Source: JAYZDB01 sp036338025
GTDB taxonomy: Bacteria > Planctomycetota > UBA1135 > UBA2386
DNA: 9,570 bases
Direction of reading: 5' to 3'
Assembly (NCBI GenBank): GCA_036338025.1
Contig: JAYZDB010000155.1
Coordinates: forward strand, 1 to 9,570
Position 1 is the first letter of the stretch. Each line of letters begins with the position of its first letter. A program made the translations under genes and the position numbers. Positions 1-6,575 of this stretch are shown in pieces. The notes beneath the pieces are model-generated. The model was not told the DNA's origin, made no database searches, and saw only the letters and a program-made list of their open reading frames with translations.

Positions 1-1296
1 GAGCCGGGCGCGTCCAAGCGTCGGCGGGATCCCGTGCAACTCCAACTTACGTACCTGGTCCGGAGCCGCCATCTGTCGAGCATCAGCCCCGATGGTTTCG
101 CTGATCCGTCCCGCCTCCCGCCATTCTCCGGCTGCCGACACCAGGCCGATTGCGAACAGGGTGGTCAGCCCCAGGGCCGCCCACCATCGAACCGTACGCC
201 ACCCGGCGCAGGCCATGGCCAAGAGCATGCACATCGCTGGCAGCGCAGGAAACACGTGCCGGACATCCGCAAACTCGACCGGGTCGATGACAACCGGTAG
301 ATGAATGCAGGTGACAGCGGCAATCCAGAGCAGGCATACACAGACCACAATCCGTGCAGGAGCTTGGAGGACTTTACCGACACGCAGGAGGCCAACGGCG
401 AGCAGCAACAACACGGCGCCCGCCAGCAAGTACCTGGCAGTCCCGCCAACCACGGTCTCTGGTGTTTGCAGGACGAGGGCCACAAGGTAGTCCAGGCGGT
501 CGATCACGATCCCCCGACTGGTCTGGGAGAACAGGCCCCCACCGGCTGCGTAGCCGCCGATGAACTTGCCGAGCACCAGCGCCCGGGCCAGCAAGTAAAC
601 CACCAGCGCTGGCCACAGGAGGGCGGTGCTCCTGACGGCCTCTCGCAGACCGAGCTGCTGTGGACTTCGTGTGACCACGATCCGCATCGCGACGAGGATC
701 GGCGCAAACGCGACAACCCACTCCTTGGCGAACAGGCCGAGCAGGAACAGAGTCGGAGCGAGACACAGGAACCGGGGGCGTCGCGGCGTGAGGGTCGCGA
801 GTGCTGCGCCAAGAACGGCGATGGTCGGGATCATCCCGCCGCGCCCGGTAACCCACACCACAACCTCCGAAACCACCGGTGAGACTGCCAGCAGCGTACC
901 AGCGACCCCGGCCACAAAACGATCACCGACCAATCGCCAACTCAGAGCCGTGGTGAGCGCGCAGACAATCGCGAACAGGACGAAGTTGGTGAGGTGGTAG
1001 CCCGTCGTGCTGGTGCCCCAGAGCCAGAAATCCAACCCAAAGGACAACTCAACCAGGGGCCGGAAGAACGGCATATCCTGAAAATCAGCGAAGCTGGGCA
1101 ACCACGAGAACTGTGAGTCCCCATGGGCATGAATGCGAGCCTGTCGCGCGAAGTCCTCGGCCAGGAACGGCTCATTCAGACTCCACACGTGGGCGAGCAC
1201 CGCGATGGCCACGGGAACCAGGAGCATCGCTGCGTTTCGAACCCGTTCGCCCATGCACCGGATCGTACGCAAGGTGGGCGCAGCCCCAAGTATCAT
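1..1296 (-). CDS. TMTC-like GT-C membrane glycosyltransferase, partial (3' end outside window)
   Basis: An uninterrupted frame of 432 codons runs from ATG at 1296 off the left edge. GGAGG at 1304-1308, 7 nt before the ATG, supports the start; a second Met is at residue 15. The protein is very hydrophobic with about eight to ten membrane segments. The first comes near residues 22-40, followed by an acidic exoplasmic motif FLAEDF (44-49), the usual place of the GT-C catalytic acid. Next come FFRPLVELSF (77-86), GYHLTNF (99-105), SEVVVWVTGR (143-152), LFAKE (188-192) and RHVFPALPA (346-354). These match in order the RPL, HLTN, WIxGR, SKE and RYxYLP signatures known in TMTC-type protein O-mannosyltransferase-like proteins. 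It probably transfers a lipid-linked sugar outside the cytoplasm; the acceptor is unknown. No TPR repeats are visible in the part present, but the C-terminus is missing. It lies 150 bp downstream of the esterase gene on the same strand. Confidence 0.75.
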   Translation of the reverse strand, partial: MILGAAPTLRTIRCMGERVRNAAMLLVPVAIAVLAHVWSLNEPFLAEDFARQARIHAHGDSQFSWLPSFADFQDMPFFRPLVELSFGLDFWLWGTSTTGYHLTNFVLFAIVCALTTALSWRLVGDRFVAGVAGTLLAVSPVVSEVVVWVTGRGGMIPTIAVLGAALATLTPRRPRFLCLAPTLFLLGLFAKEWVVAFAPILVAMRIVVTRSPQQLGLREAVRSTALLWPALVVYLLARALVLGKFIGGYAAGGGLFSQTSRGIVIDRLDYLVALVLQTPETVVGGTARYLLAGAVLLLLAVGLLRVGKVLQAPARIVVCVCLLWIAAVTCIHLPVVIDPVEFADVRHVFPALPAMCMLLAMACAGWRTVRWWAALGLTTLFAIGLVSAAGEWREAGRISETIGADARQMAAPDQVRKLELHGIPPTLGRARL

Positions 1297-1303
1297 TCCG
1301 AAT

Positions 1304-1308
1304 CCTCC
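1304..1308 (-). promoter_or_regulatory. Shine-Dalgarno site of the GT-C gene
   Basis: On the minus strand GGAGG precedes the ATG at 1296 by 7 nt. It is the clearest ribosome-binding site in the window and fixes the start of the partial membrane protein. The remaining 1309-1446 between this gene and the upstream esterase holds no gene, and I see no convincing promoter or terminator there. Confidence 0.6.
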
Positions 1309-1446
1309 AGACTTCTCCGCCAAGGACTCACGCCGCTTGCATCACGTAGGATCTTGGCGGTTACAGCGGTGTACCAATATCAAACCACGCCTTTGCCACC
1401 ACCACGGATGCTGGGGCGTCATATTCCACGCGGGGCCGACGATCGG

Positions 1447-2925
1447 TCACCTGGCTTTTTGCAGCAGGTCGATCATTCCCCGGCCGAGAGCCTCACCGAT
1501 CAACATGTAGGTCTCGGCGTTGCGGTTGTAGTGGTAGCCCTGACCACTGGGCGACTGCTCCCGGATTCTCCAGTAGCCGCGGGTGTCCACGGTCCTGACC
1601 GTGCCGGCGAATTCCGGGTGCTTCTTGGGGTCTCCGACATTCATCTGGGCGGCGCGGATCTTCAAGTAGTTGTCGCCCATCGCCTCGCCCCCGAACCCGA
1701 CCGTCGCGATCATCACCGGCAAGTTCGGAGCTTTGAGATCGGAGCGGACGTCTTGAATCAGGTTCACCAGGTTGCGCTCGTACTCCGCCACCCAGTCCTT
1801 GCTGCCGCCGTCCTTGTGGCCTTGGAACCAGACGAACCCAGCCAACTCGTAACCTTGACCCTGGTAGCCCGGCATGACCTCCGCGATGTGCTCCAGCGAC
1901 TTGCGGACACCCTCGACCATCATGCGGTACTCGGCGCCCTCCCATTTCTTGAGGTCTTCGCGGATGTCTGGCAGCTTGCCGCTAGACGGCGGCCGAAAGT
2001 CCCACGCCAGAGCACGGTTGCCCATCGCGGTGCGGATGATCAGGACCGGTTCGTCATGGTGATCTCCGAGGAGAAAGCCAAAGGGGATCCCGACCCAGGT
2101 GCCCTTGCCGACGGTCAGTGGCCTGGCGGGAGTCTTCAGCCTGGCTTCGTCGAGGCGCAGCTTGTTGGGATCATCTTTCTCCCAACCCCAGCCACCGTGC
2201 AGCCGTGCGTCCTGAAAGAACACGTCGTCGCGCTCGACCCACTTGCCAGCCTCATCGAGCAGGTACTGAAACTTCTGTTGCTGCCGCACCACGGTGTCCA
2301 GCGTCCCCGGGATGTCGGTCCGGCCCATCCAGAACAGGCCGTCGGCCGCCTTGGTCAGAAAGGTCGTCTTGAACGGATAGCGTTTGCCGCCGAGCATCTT
2401 CGCGTGCACGCGGACCGCGTCCTTGCCGGGCTCCCGGCGATAGACCTCCCGCCCCGCCAGTTCGGTGACGTTGATGGTGGAGTTGGAATAGCCTGGCGAA
2501 AAGGCGTAGACGCCCGTCGTCTTGACCTCGATGAACCCGCGGGCCACGTAGGTCACCTCGCCAGTCGACTTGGGGAAGGGGTCCCTGCCCATGCCGTCAT
2601 AGACGACGGTCTTGTTGGCCACCGGCTCGAGTTGGTCGTAGTCGCGCTCGGGATCGTAGTTCCCCGCGTAGACCGAAACGGCGACGCCCTTGGCGGCGCC
2701 TGCATCCGCGGACTGGAAAAAGGCCGAGTGGCGGGTGTTGCCGCCATTGACGTTGCCCATCTCCAGCATGTTGGACTGGCCGGCCAGGACGTAGACCTTG
2801 ACCGGCTTGCGCGCAGCAGACGACGCGTCCGGACTCTGCGCACCGACTGGCTGGCCAGACCAACAACTCAGTAGCAAGACCAACCAGCACGTACGTCGCA
2901 CAGCGTTTGGGGGCGGGTATCTCAT
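1447..2925 (-). CDS. Secreted SASA/SGNH carbohydrate esterase with PA14-like insert
   Basis: Predicted exported acetylesterase of the sialate O-acetylesterase / carbohydrate esterase family 6 type, removing acyl groups from glycans. Numbering is from the ATG at 2925 (492 aa); a GTG two codons earlier at 2931 is possible. Residues 1-30 form a signal peptide (basic start, LVLLLSCW core, VGAQ end). Block I is VLAGQSNM (46-53) with nucleophile S51. Residues about 85-215 look like an inserted PA14-type beta domain (GFIEVKTTGVYAF near 130, FLTKAADGLFWM near 190). The esterase core resumes with PVLIIRTAMGN (293-303), DFRPPSSG (309-316) and GFVWFQGHKD (363-372). The probable catalytic His is H465 in GYHYN, followed by NAETYMLIGEALG. 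All usual blocks are present, so it should be active. The substrate is unknown; the downstream glycosyltransferase suggests surface or environmental polysaccharide. Confidence 0.85.
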   Translation of the reverse strand: MRYPPPNAVRRTCWLVLLLSCWSGQPVGAQSPDASSAARKPVKVYVLAGQSNMLEMGNVNGGNTRHSAFFQSADAGAAKGVAVSVYAGNYDPERDYDQLEPVANKTVVYDGMGRDPFPKSTGEVTYVARGFIEVKTTGVYAFSPGYSNSTINVTELAGREVYRREPGKDAVRVHAKMLGGKRYPFKTTFLTKAADGLFWMGRTDIPGTLDTVVRQQQKFQYLLDEAGKWVERDDVFFQDARLHGGWGWEKDDPNKLRLDEARLKTPARPLTVGKGTWVGIPFGFLLGDHHDEPVLIIRTAMGNRALAWDFRPPSSGKLPDIREDLKKWEGAEYRMMVEGVRKSLEHIAEVMPGYQGQGYELAGFVWFQGHKDGGSKDWVAEYERNLVNLIQDVRSDLKAPNLPVMIATVGFGGEAMGDNYLKIRAAQMNVGDPKKHPEFAGTVRTVDTRGYWRIREQSPSGQGYHYNRNAETYMLIGEALGRGMIDLLQKAR

Positions 2926-3020
2926 GCCCACAGGCTAGTCCCCGCGTTCCCCGCGCGGCGCAAGATCCGCTCATTCCTGTTCGGCTATCAGCTCCTGCTG
3001 CGCTTTCGGGGCCGAGGCAA

Positions 3021-3042
3021 GCTACGGGCACAGTCCCGTAGC
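3021..3042. other. Perfect 8-bp inverted repeat in divergent intergenic region
   Basis: GCTACGGG (3021-3028) and its exact complement CCCGTAGC (3035-3042) are separated by 6 nt. It lies 96 bp before the ATG of the minus-strand esterase and 260 bp before secreted gene A. No T-run follows on either strand, so it resembles a regulator-binding palindrome or 5'-UTR hairpin of the esterase more than a terminator. The role is unknown. The rest of 2932-3103 contains no gene I can support. Confidence 0.35.
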
Positions 3043-3103
3043 CCGCACACCCTGGCCAACTTCGCCCACCCCCAACCGCAATCCAGGTGGATTGGACCAG
3101 CGC

Positions 3104-3301
3104 TTCGCGACAAGAAGCCGAAGGATGCGGACTTGTTTCACGCCGTAATCGCGATGTGTGTCCGCACCTGATCACCGGTGACAATTCGCACAAGTCATAG
3201 CCATACGGATCCAAGGCAACTGCTAGAATGGCCCTGCCGCGCTGCCTCGACGCGGCGGCCAATCTTGAACTTCGCTGCATCCCAACCCAAGGGTCCTTGC
3301 C
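3104..3301 (+). repeat. 5' flanking repeat, copy A (paired with 6376-6575)
   Basis: This 198-bp non-coding block before secreted gene A aligns with the 200 bp before gene B with few gaps. Conserved stretches include TTCGCGACA and CGAAGGATG, then CCGTAATC, GACAATT, AGGCAACTGCTAGA, TGGCCCTGCCGCGCT and AAGG shortly before the ATG. Identity is highest around the promoter-like core and falls in the following leader. A and B therefore share their regulatory region as well as their coding part, and they were probably copied as one unit. Confidence 0.7.
3178..3229 (+). promoter_or_regulatory. Candidate promoter of secreted gene A
   Basis: TGCTAGAAT at 3221-3229 is an extended -10 pattern (TGn followed by TAGAAT) inside the 14-nt identical core shared with gene B; no good -35 is seen 17 nt upstream. 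An alternative pair is GTGACA (3178-3183) and CATACG (3202-3207), 18 nt apart and also kept in B as GGGACA/CATACA. Conservation between the copies is the main support; the start point cannot be decided from sequence. Confidence 0.35.
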
Positions 3302-4297
3302 ATGCGCCACAGCCTCGCCCTCGTGTTCCTCACCCTCACCGCCGCCGTGCCCGCTCAGAACGAGTTCGAATTCTACCCGGGTGTGATCAGCTTCTTCTCG
3401 CGGGCCAATCTCGGCACCCTCGGAGGTGAGCTGTTGCAAGGGATGCACCGCCCGTTCCATCGTGGCGTTGGCGACAACGGGAGCGCCTGCACGATCAGTA
3501 CCTTCCGGGCGACGATCCAGGATCAAGACGCCGCCACCCAGGAATCGATCTACTTCGTCGTCCGCACCGGCAGCGACCAGTTCGGACCAAAAGCTGGCGC
3601 CAGCGGACTGATCGCCAAGATTGGCCCGGTGCAAATGCCCACCGGGACCGGCACGATGGCGTGGCGAATCAACACGACGGTGGTCATCCCCATAGTGCTG
3701 CCCAACTGCCTCAACAACTTCTCCTTCGGCGTCGAACTCCCGCCGACGACGACCTGGGCACCGCCCTACCCGGATGGCCTCTCGACTCACGCGTCCCGGG
3801 GCGATGCAACGCTGTCAGTACAGAAAGCCCACGCGCGGGCCGAGGAACACACCTGGCAGATCGTGAAGGGCGCCACCCGAGCGTCTCACAGCCCATGGAG
3901 TTCGACCTGGCGGCTCGCCATCGCACTCGACACTGCGGTGCTGCAGATGGGCAACGGCGGCAATGTCTACGGCAGGGGCGGCATGTTCCCCGACACCGGC
4001 AATCCCTTGACAGCGCGCGTCCGCTACGGCGCCGCCATGGCCACCGGCTCCAGCCTGCTCTACATGGGTATTGGCCGGATGCCCGGAATCCCACTGCTGC
4101 CGGGCACCCGGTTCTACTTGACCAACCCGATCTTCTTCCTCACCAGCGCAGCGATCCCGGCCGCCGGTGAAGTAGAGCACCTGCTGACGACGAGCCTGCC
4201 CGCGAGCGTGGCCGGAGCCGGAAAATTTCACTTCCAGGCCGCCGGGATCTTGTCGGGCACCGGAACGCTTAGCAACGTCTTCACCATCAAGCCGTAG
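3302..4297 (+). CDS. Secreted protein of unknown function, paralogue A
   Basis: 331 aa. I do not recognise a named family. The N-terminus is a Sec signal peptide (MRHS, hydrophobic LALVFLTLTAA, likely cut after VPA at about residue 18), so the protein is exported. The mature part is rich in Gly, Thr and Pro and looks all-beta. It is a clear paralogue of the protein at 6576-7589. Shared blocks in order are RGVGDNGSAC, QDQDAAT, VVRTGSDQFGP, LPNCLNNFSFGVE, PGIPLLP, FYLTNP, GEVEH, and a C-terminal PAS...GAGKFHFQA...TLSNVFTIK. Two Cys (in GDNGSAC and LPNC) are kept in both copies and could form a disulfide. AAGGG about 9 nt before the ATG can act as ribosome-binding site. The gene is monocistronic, divergent from the esterase and convergent with the fabI-like gene. 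A surface, structural or binding role is only a guess. Confidence 0.75.
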   Translation: MRHSLALVFLTLTAAVPAQNEFEFYPGVISFFSRANLGTLGGELLQGMHRPFHRGVGDNGSACTISTFRATIQDQDAATQESIYFVVRTGSDQFGPKAGASGLIAKIGPVQMPTGTGTMAWRINTTVVIPIVLPNCLNNFSFGVELPPTTTWAPPYPDGLSTHASRGDATLSVQKAHARAEEHTWQIVKGATRASHSPWSSTWRLAIALDTAVLQMGNGGNVYGRGGMFPDTGNPLTARVRYGAAMATGSSLLYMGIGRMPGIPLLPGTRFYLTNPIFFLTSAAIPAAGEVEHLLTTSLPASVAGAGKFHFQAAGILSGTGTLSNVFTIKP

Positions 4298-4440
4298 TCG
4301 AATCTGGCTCCGACGCGCAGCAGGCGCGATCGACGGGGTTTAGAAGTGGTCGGGACGTGATTGGCGTGCCAGGGTGCTGGTTGTTCTCGTTCCCGATTGT
4401 CGTCAGGTGGGTGGCCGAATCGACTCTCGTCGGTGAGCAC
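4298..4440. other. Convergent intergenic region between secreted gene A and fabI-like gene
   Basis: 143 bp without a gene. The first ~25 bp after the stop of A (TAGTCG, TCTG, CGCGCAG) resemble the bases after the stop of B, marking the right end of the duplicated unit. Two weak hairpins are present: CGCGC/GCGCG at 4314-4328 and ATCGAC/GTCGGT at 4419-4434. Neither is followed by a T-run, so no intrinsic terminator can be called with confidence. Confidence 0.35.
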
Positions 4441-5274
4441 TCATCCCATGATGTGGTAGCCGCCGTCGATATGCCGGATCTCTCCGGTGATGCGGACATC
4501 GGGTCGGAACAGATGGGAGACCTCTCTGGCCAGATCCTGGGGCAGCGCGTTTCCGAGTGGACTCAAGCGATCGGAAGTGTCGACGTCTTCGCTGTTCAGC
4601 GTCGCGTTGCCGGCCTTGCTGCTGAGGTACGGGGAGAAACGCAGGGCGTTTACCCGGGTCCCGTTCAGGCGACCGAGTTCGTCGGCGAGTTCGACGGTGA
4701 TCCGTTCCAGTGCGGCCTTGGCTACGCTCATGTTGCGGTAAGGATGGAAGGTGACCTTCTCCGCTGCGATATAGCTCAACGAGCATATCGAGGCACCCGC
4801 CTGGAGAACTCCCTCGGCGAGCAGATGATGGGTCAGTCGGATCAGCGAGTAGGCCGAGACATCCAGCGTGTCGCAGAACTCGTCGCGAGTCACCTGCAGC
4901 AACGGCTTGACCTCCTTCTGCCGGATGGTCTTGTCCATGGCGATGGCGTGCAGAAAGCCATGGAGCTGGACACCATCATCCTTCAGGTTCCGTGCCAACG
5001 CGGCGACGCTGTCCTCCAGGGTGACATCCACGTTCTCGGTGCGCACCTCTCCCAGTTCGCGTCGAACAGAAGCCTCGAAGTCCCGATAGTTCCGATCGAG
5101 AAACTCCCGCGCGCGGTCGGAGAGGGATGCGTGGAATGGACTGACTCCCAGCCCCGTGCAGATGACACGTCCACCGGTAGCGAGGATTTCCTTGGCGACG
5201 TACATCGCCAGGGAATGTTCATCAGCAATGCCGGTGATGAGAAAGGTCTTGTCTTGGAGCATGGTGGACTGCAT
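4441..5274 (-). CDS. fabI: Enoyl-ACP reductase, FabI-like (SDR superfamily)
   Basis: NAD(P)H-dependent enoyl-[acyl-carrier-protein] reductase type protein, the last reductive step of each fatty-acid elongation round, cytosolic. The ATG at 5274 shares its A with the TGA of fabH and gives 277 aa; the ATG at 5262 (273 aa) begins closer to the usual FabI N-terminus. The cofactor site is FLITGIADEHSLA, matching the FabI pattern VTGVAxxxSIA. DVTLED fits the adenine-pocket acidic segment and FLHAIA the usual VHSIG. The catalytic pattern is SYIAAEK with Y168, then Y179 and K186 in PYRNMSVAK, with the spacing of E. coli Y146/Y156/K163. It ends with GEIRHIDGGYHIMG. One oddity is FSPYLSSKAG in place of the usual GPIRTLA loop near the substrate pocket, so it may be a divergent FabI-like enzyme with other acyl preferences. 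Translation is probably coupled to fabH. Confidence 0.8.
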   Translation of the reverse strand: MQSTMLQDKTFLITGIADEHSLAMYVAKEILATGGRVICTGLGVSPFHASLSDRAREFLDRNYRDFEASVRRELGEVRTENVDVTLEDSVAALARNLKDDGVQLHGFLHAIAMDKTIRQKEVKPLLQVTRDEFCDTLDVSAYSLIRLTHHLLAEGVLQAGASICSLSYIAAEKVTFHPYRNMSVAKAALERITVELADELGRLNGTRVNALRFSPYLSSKAGNATLNSEDVDTSDRLSPLGNALPQDLAREVSHLFRPDVRITGEIRHIDGGYHIMG

Positions 5275-6245
5275 CAACATCTGTAGAGAGCTGTCCCCCA
5301 CGTCCACCCGGCCCCGACGGCAGCAAAGAGGACAAGGTCGCGCGGCTTGAGATCCCCGGCGCGGCGGATCTCATCGAGGAGGATGGGAATGGTGCCGCCC
5401 GAAGTGTTGGCGTAACGGTCCATGTTCGTCTTCACCTTATCGAAGGGCATGCCGATGCGCTGCGCGATTTCCTGCAGGATCTGGATACTGGGTTGGTGAG
5501 GCAGCATGCATTGCAGTTGGTCCACCGTGACTCGGTTGCGCTCCAACAACCGGTGGATGCTCCCCGGAAGGACATCGATCGCCGTATCGAACACCGCCTT
5601 GCCGTTCATGCTGAAGTTGTGGTGTCCTGCGGCGACCGTTTCGGCTGACGCTGGCATCTCCGAGCCGCCGCCGCGAACCGTGAAGTGCTCAATACCGGTG
5701 CCGTCGGTATGCAGCAGGAAGTCGATGAATCCCTTGTCCTCTTCCGTGGCCGAGAGGACCAGGGCTCCGGCGCCGTCTCCGAAGAAAACGGCGTCCCGTC
5801 GGGACCAATCGATGATGTTGGAGAACGTGTCCGCCCCGATGACCAGAACGTGCTCGTACATGCCCGACCGGATGAACTGGGCTCCCGTTGCAATGGAGAA
5901 GAGAGCGCCGGAACACACAGCGGAGATATCAAACGCGGCCGCGTCGAGGGCACCCAGCTTCTGCTGGACAATGCACGCACAGGAGGGGACGGGCCGGTCC
6001 GGGGTGGCGGTGGCGAGGACGATGAGATCGATGTCCGCCGGGGTCAGCCCCGCATCCTCTATCGCGAGTCGACCTGCTTCTGTGGCCAGGTCGCTGGTGG
6101 TTTCCCCGGTCGAGATGCGTCGCTCGCGGATGCCGAGTTTCTCCTGGATCCAAGCATCACTGGACCCAATGGCATCGAAGTGGGCGTTGTGGACGATATT
6201 GGCTGGAGCATGCGACCCGGTTCCACTGATGTAGGCGTTTGGCAT
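5274..6245 (-). CDS. fabH: Beta-ketoacyl-ACP synthase III (FabH)
   Basis: Condenses an acyl-CoA starter with malonyl-ACP to begin fatty-acid synthesis, cytosolic. The ATG at 6245 (323 aa) puts MPNAYISGTG at the N-terminus, as in other FabH proteins; an in-frame extension to 6287 has no family support. The catalytic triad is complete: C111 in DISAVCSGALF, H250 in LPHQPSIQIL and N280 in YANTSGGTIP, close to E. coli C112/H244/N274. Also visible are FFGDGAGALVL (about 154-164) and the terminal GAGWTWGTALYR. The length is normal. No Shine-Dalgarno sequence precedes the start. The stop codon overlaps the start of the fabI-like gene (TGATG), so the two form an operon. The usual partners (plsX, fabD, fabG, acpP, fabF) are absent from the window. 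Use in a secondary lipid or starter-unit pathway is therefore possible, though housekeeping use cannot be excluded. Confidence 0.88.
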   Translation of the reverse strand: MPNAYISGTGSHAPANIVHNAHFDAIGSSDAWIQEKLGIRERRISTGETTSDLATEAGRLAIEDAGLTPADIDLIVLATATPDRPVPSCACIVQQKLGALDAAAFDISAVCSGALFSIATGAQFIRSGMYEHVLVIGADTFSNIIDWSRRDAVFFGDGAGALVLSATEEDKGFIDFLLHTDGTGIEHFTVRGGGSEMPASAETVAAGHHNFSMNGKAVFDTAIDVLPGSIHRLLERNRVTVDQLQCMLPHQPSIQILQEIAQRIGMPFDKVKTNMDRYANTSGGTIPILLDEIRRAGDLKPRDLVLFAAVGAGWTWGTALYRC

Positions 6246-6284
6246 AGCGTGGCTCGAGAGTGTGCCGACTACGCCCGGAGCGTG

Positions 6285-6375
6285 CAATCCAAATGGATGG
6301 CCTGGTAGTCCAACCGCCCATCACATGGTCTCCGCACACAACCGATCCGAAAACCATTCTCATCCAAGCACCCGA
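6285..6375 (-). pseudogene. Truncated 3' fragment of the small membrane-protein gene at 7628-8083
   Basis: Read on the minus strand, 6285-6368 aligns without gaps to 7629-7712, the 3' end of the intact gene; counting by hand gives 63 of 84 identical bases. The encoded peptide, LDENGFRIG...DG...Y..IHLD, keeps 15 of 27 residues of the intact C-terminus (LDEHSFRIG...DG...Y..IHLD). The stop codon TGA has become TGC, so the frame runs on a few codons towards fabH. Similarity stops where the 5' repeat of secreted gene B begins at 6376, so the other ~120 codons are absent. The 12-bp hairpin of the intact copy has decayed here. The fragment lies 40 bp upstream of fabH, whose promoter may lie within it. 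Confidence 0.65.
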
Positions 6376-6575
6376 TTCGCGACACCAAGTCGAAGGATGA
6401 AAGTTTATTTCAGACCGTAATCCTGGTGCGCCCGTAGCTAATTGGCCGGGGACAATTTGCATAAGTCACGGTCATACAAATCCGAGGCAACTGCTAGACT
6501 ACTGGCCCTGCCGCGCTCCATTGGTGCGGTGCTCAAGTCTCACCCTCGCTGAATCCCAGCCCAAGGACACCTGCC
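6376..6575 (+). repeat. 5' flanking repeat, copy B (paired with 3104-3301)
   Basis: 200 bp directly before secreted gene B, homologous to the block before gene A and in the same orientation about 3.27 kb away. The strongest shared stretch is AGGCAACTGCTAGA followed by TGGCCCTGCCGCGCT (6486-6516, with a 1-bp indel between copies). AAGGA before the ATG is the likely ribosome-binding site. Together with the fragment at 6285-6375 it fills the 330-bp gap between fabH and gene B; there is no protein-coding gene in that gap. Confidence 0.7.
6449..6500 (+). promoter_or_regulatory. Candidate promoter of secreted gene B
   Basis: TGCTAGACT at 6492-6500 corresponds to the extended -10 candidate of gene A with one changed base. 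The alternative pair GGGACA (6449-6454) and CATACA (6473-6478), spaced 18 nt, is also the counterpart of the pair before gene A. Both are supported mainly by conservation between copies, and the exact start site is unresolved. Confidence 0.35.

Noticed and set aside
301..882. Plus-strand frame of 193 codons and shorter minus-strand frames in 1-1296
   Set aside because: They are shadows of the membrane glycosyltransferase frame, which is continuous for 432 codons, hydrophobic, and has a good ribosome-binding site.
1123..2874. A 583-codon open frame on the plus strand
   Set aside because: It is antisense to the esterase, which has a signal peptide and all catalytic blocks. The mirror frame has no recognisable motif; long antisense frames are expected in GC-rich genes.
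3104..3171. Similar short peptides (RDKKPKD..LF..VI and RDTKSKD..LF..VI) readable in both 5' repeats at 3106-3171 and 6378-6440
   Set aside because: Both end in stop codons, but neither has a start or a longer conserved frame, the sequence identity continues past the stops, and the lengths differ. This is better explained as a duplicated non-coding flank, though a lost gene tail cannot be fully excluded.
2597..3790. A 397-codon minus-strand frame across the intergenic region
   Set aside because: It runs antisense to secreted gene A and overlaps the esterase in another frame; composition is arginine/glycine/alanine-rich and lacks motifs.
4357..5286. Plus-strand frame of 309 codons
   Set aside because: Antisense to the fabI-like gene, which shows the cofactor and catalytic motifs.
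6157..6462. Minus-strand frame of 101 codons before fabH
   Set aside because: It uses a different frame from both fabH and the gene fragment and overlaps the fabH N-terminus; no motif supports it.
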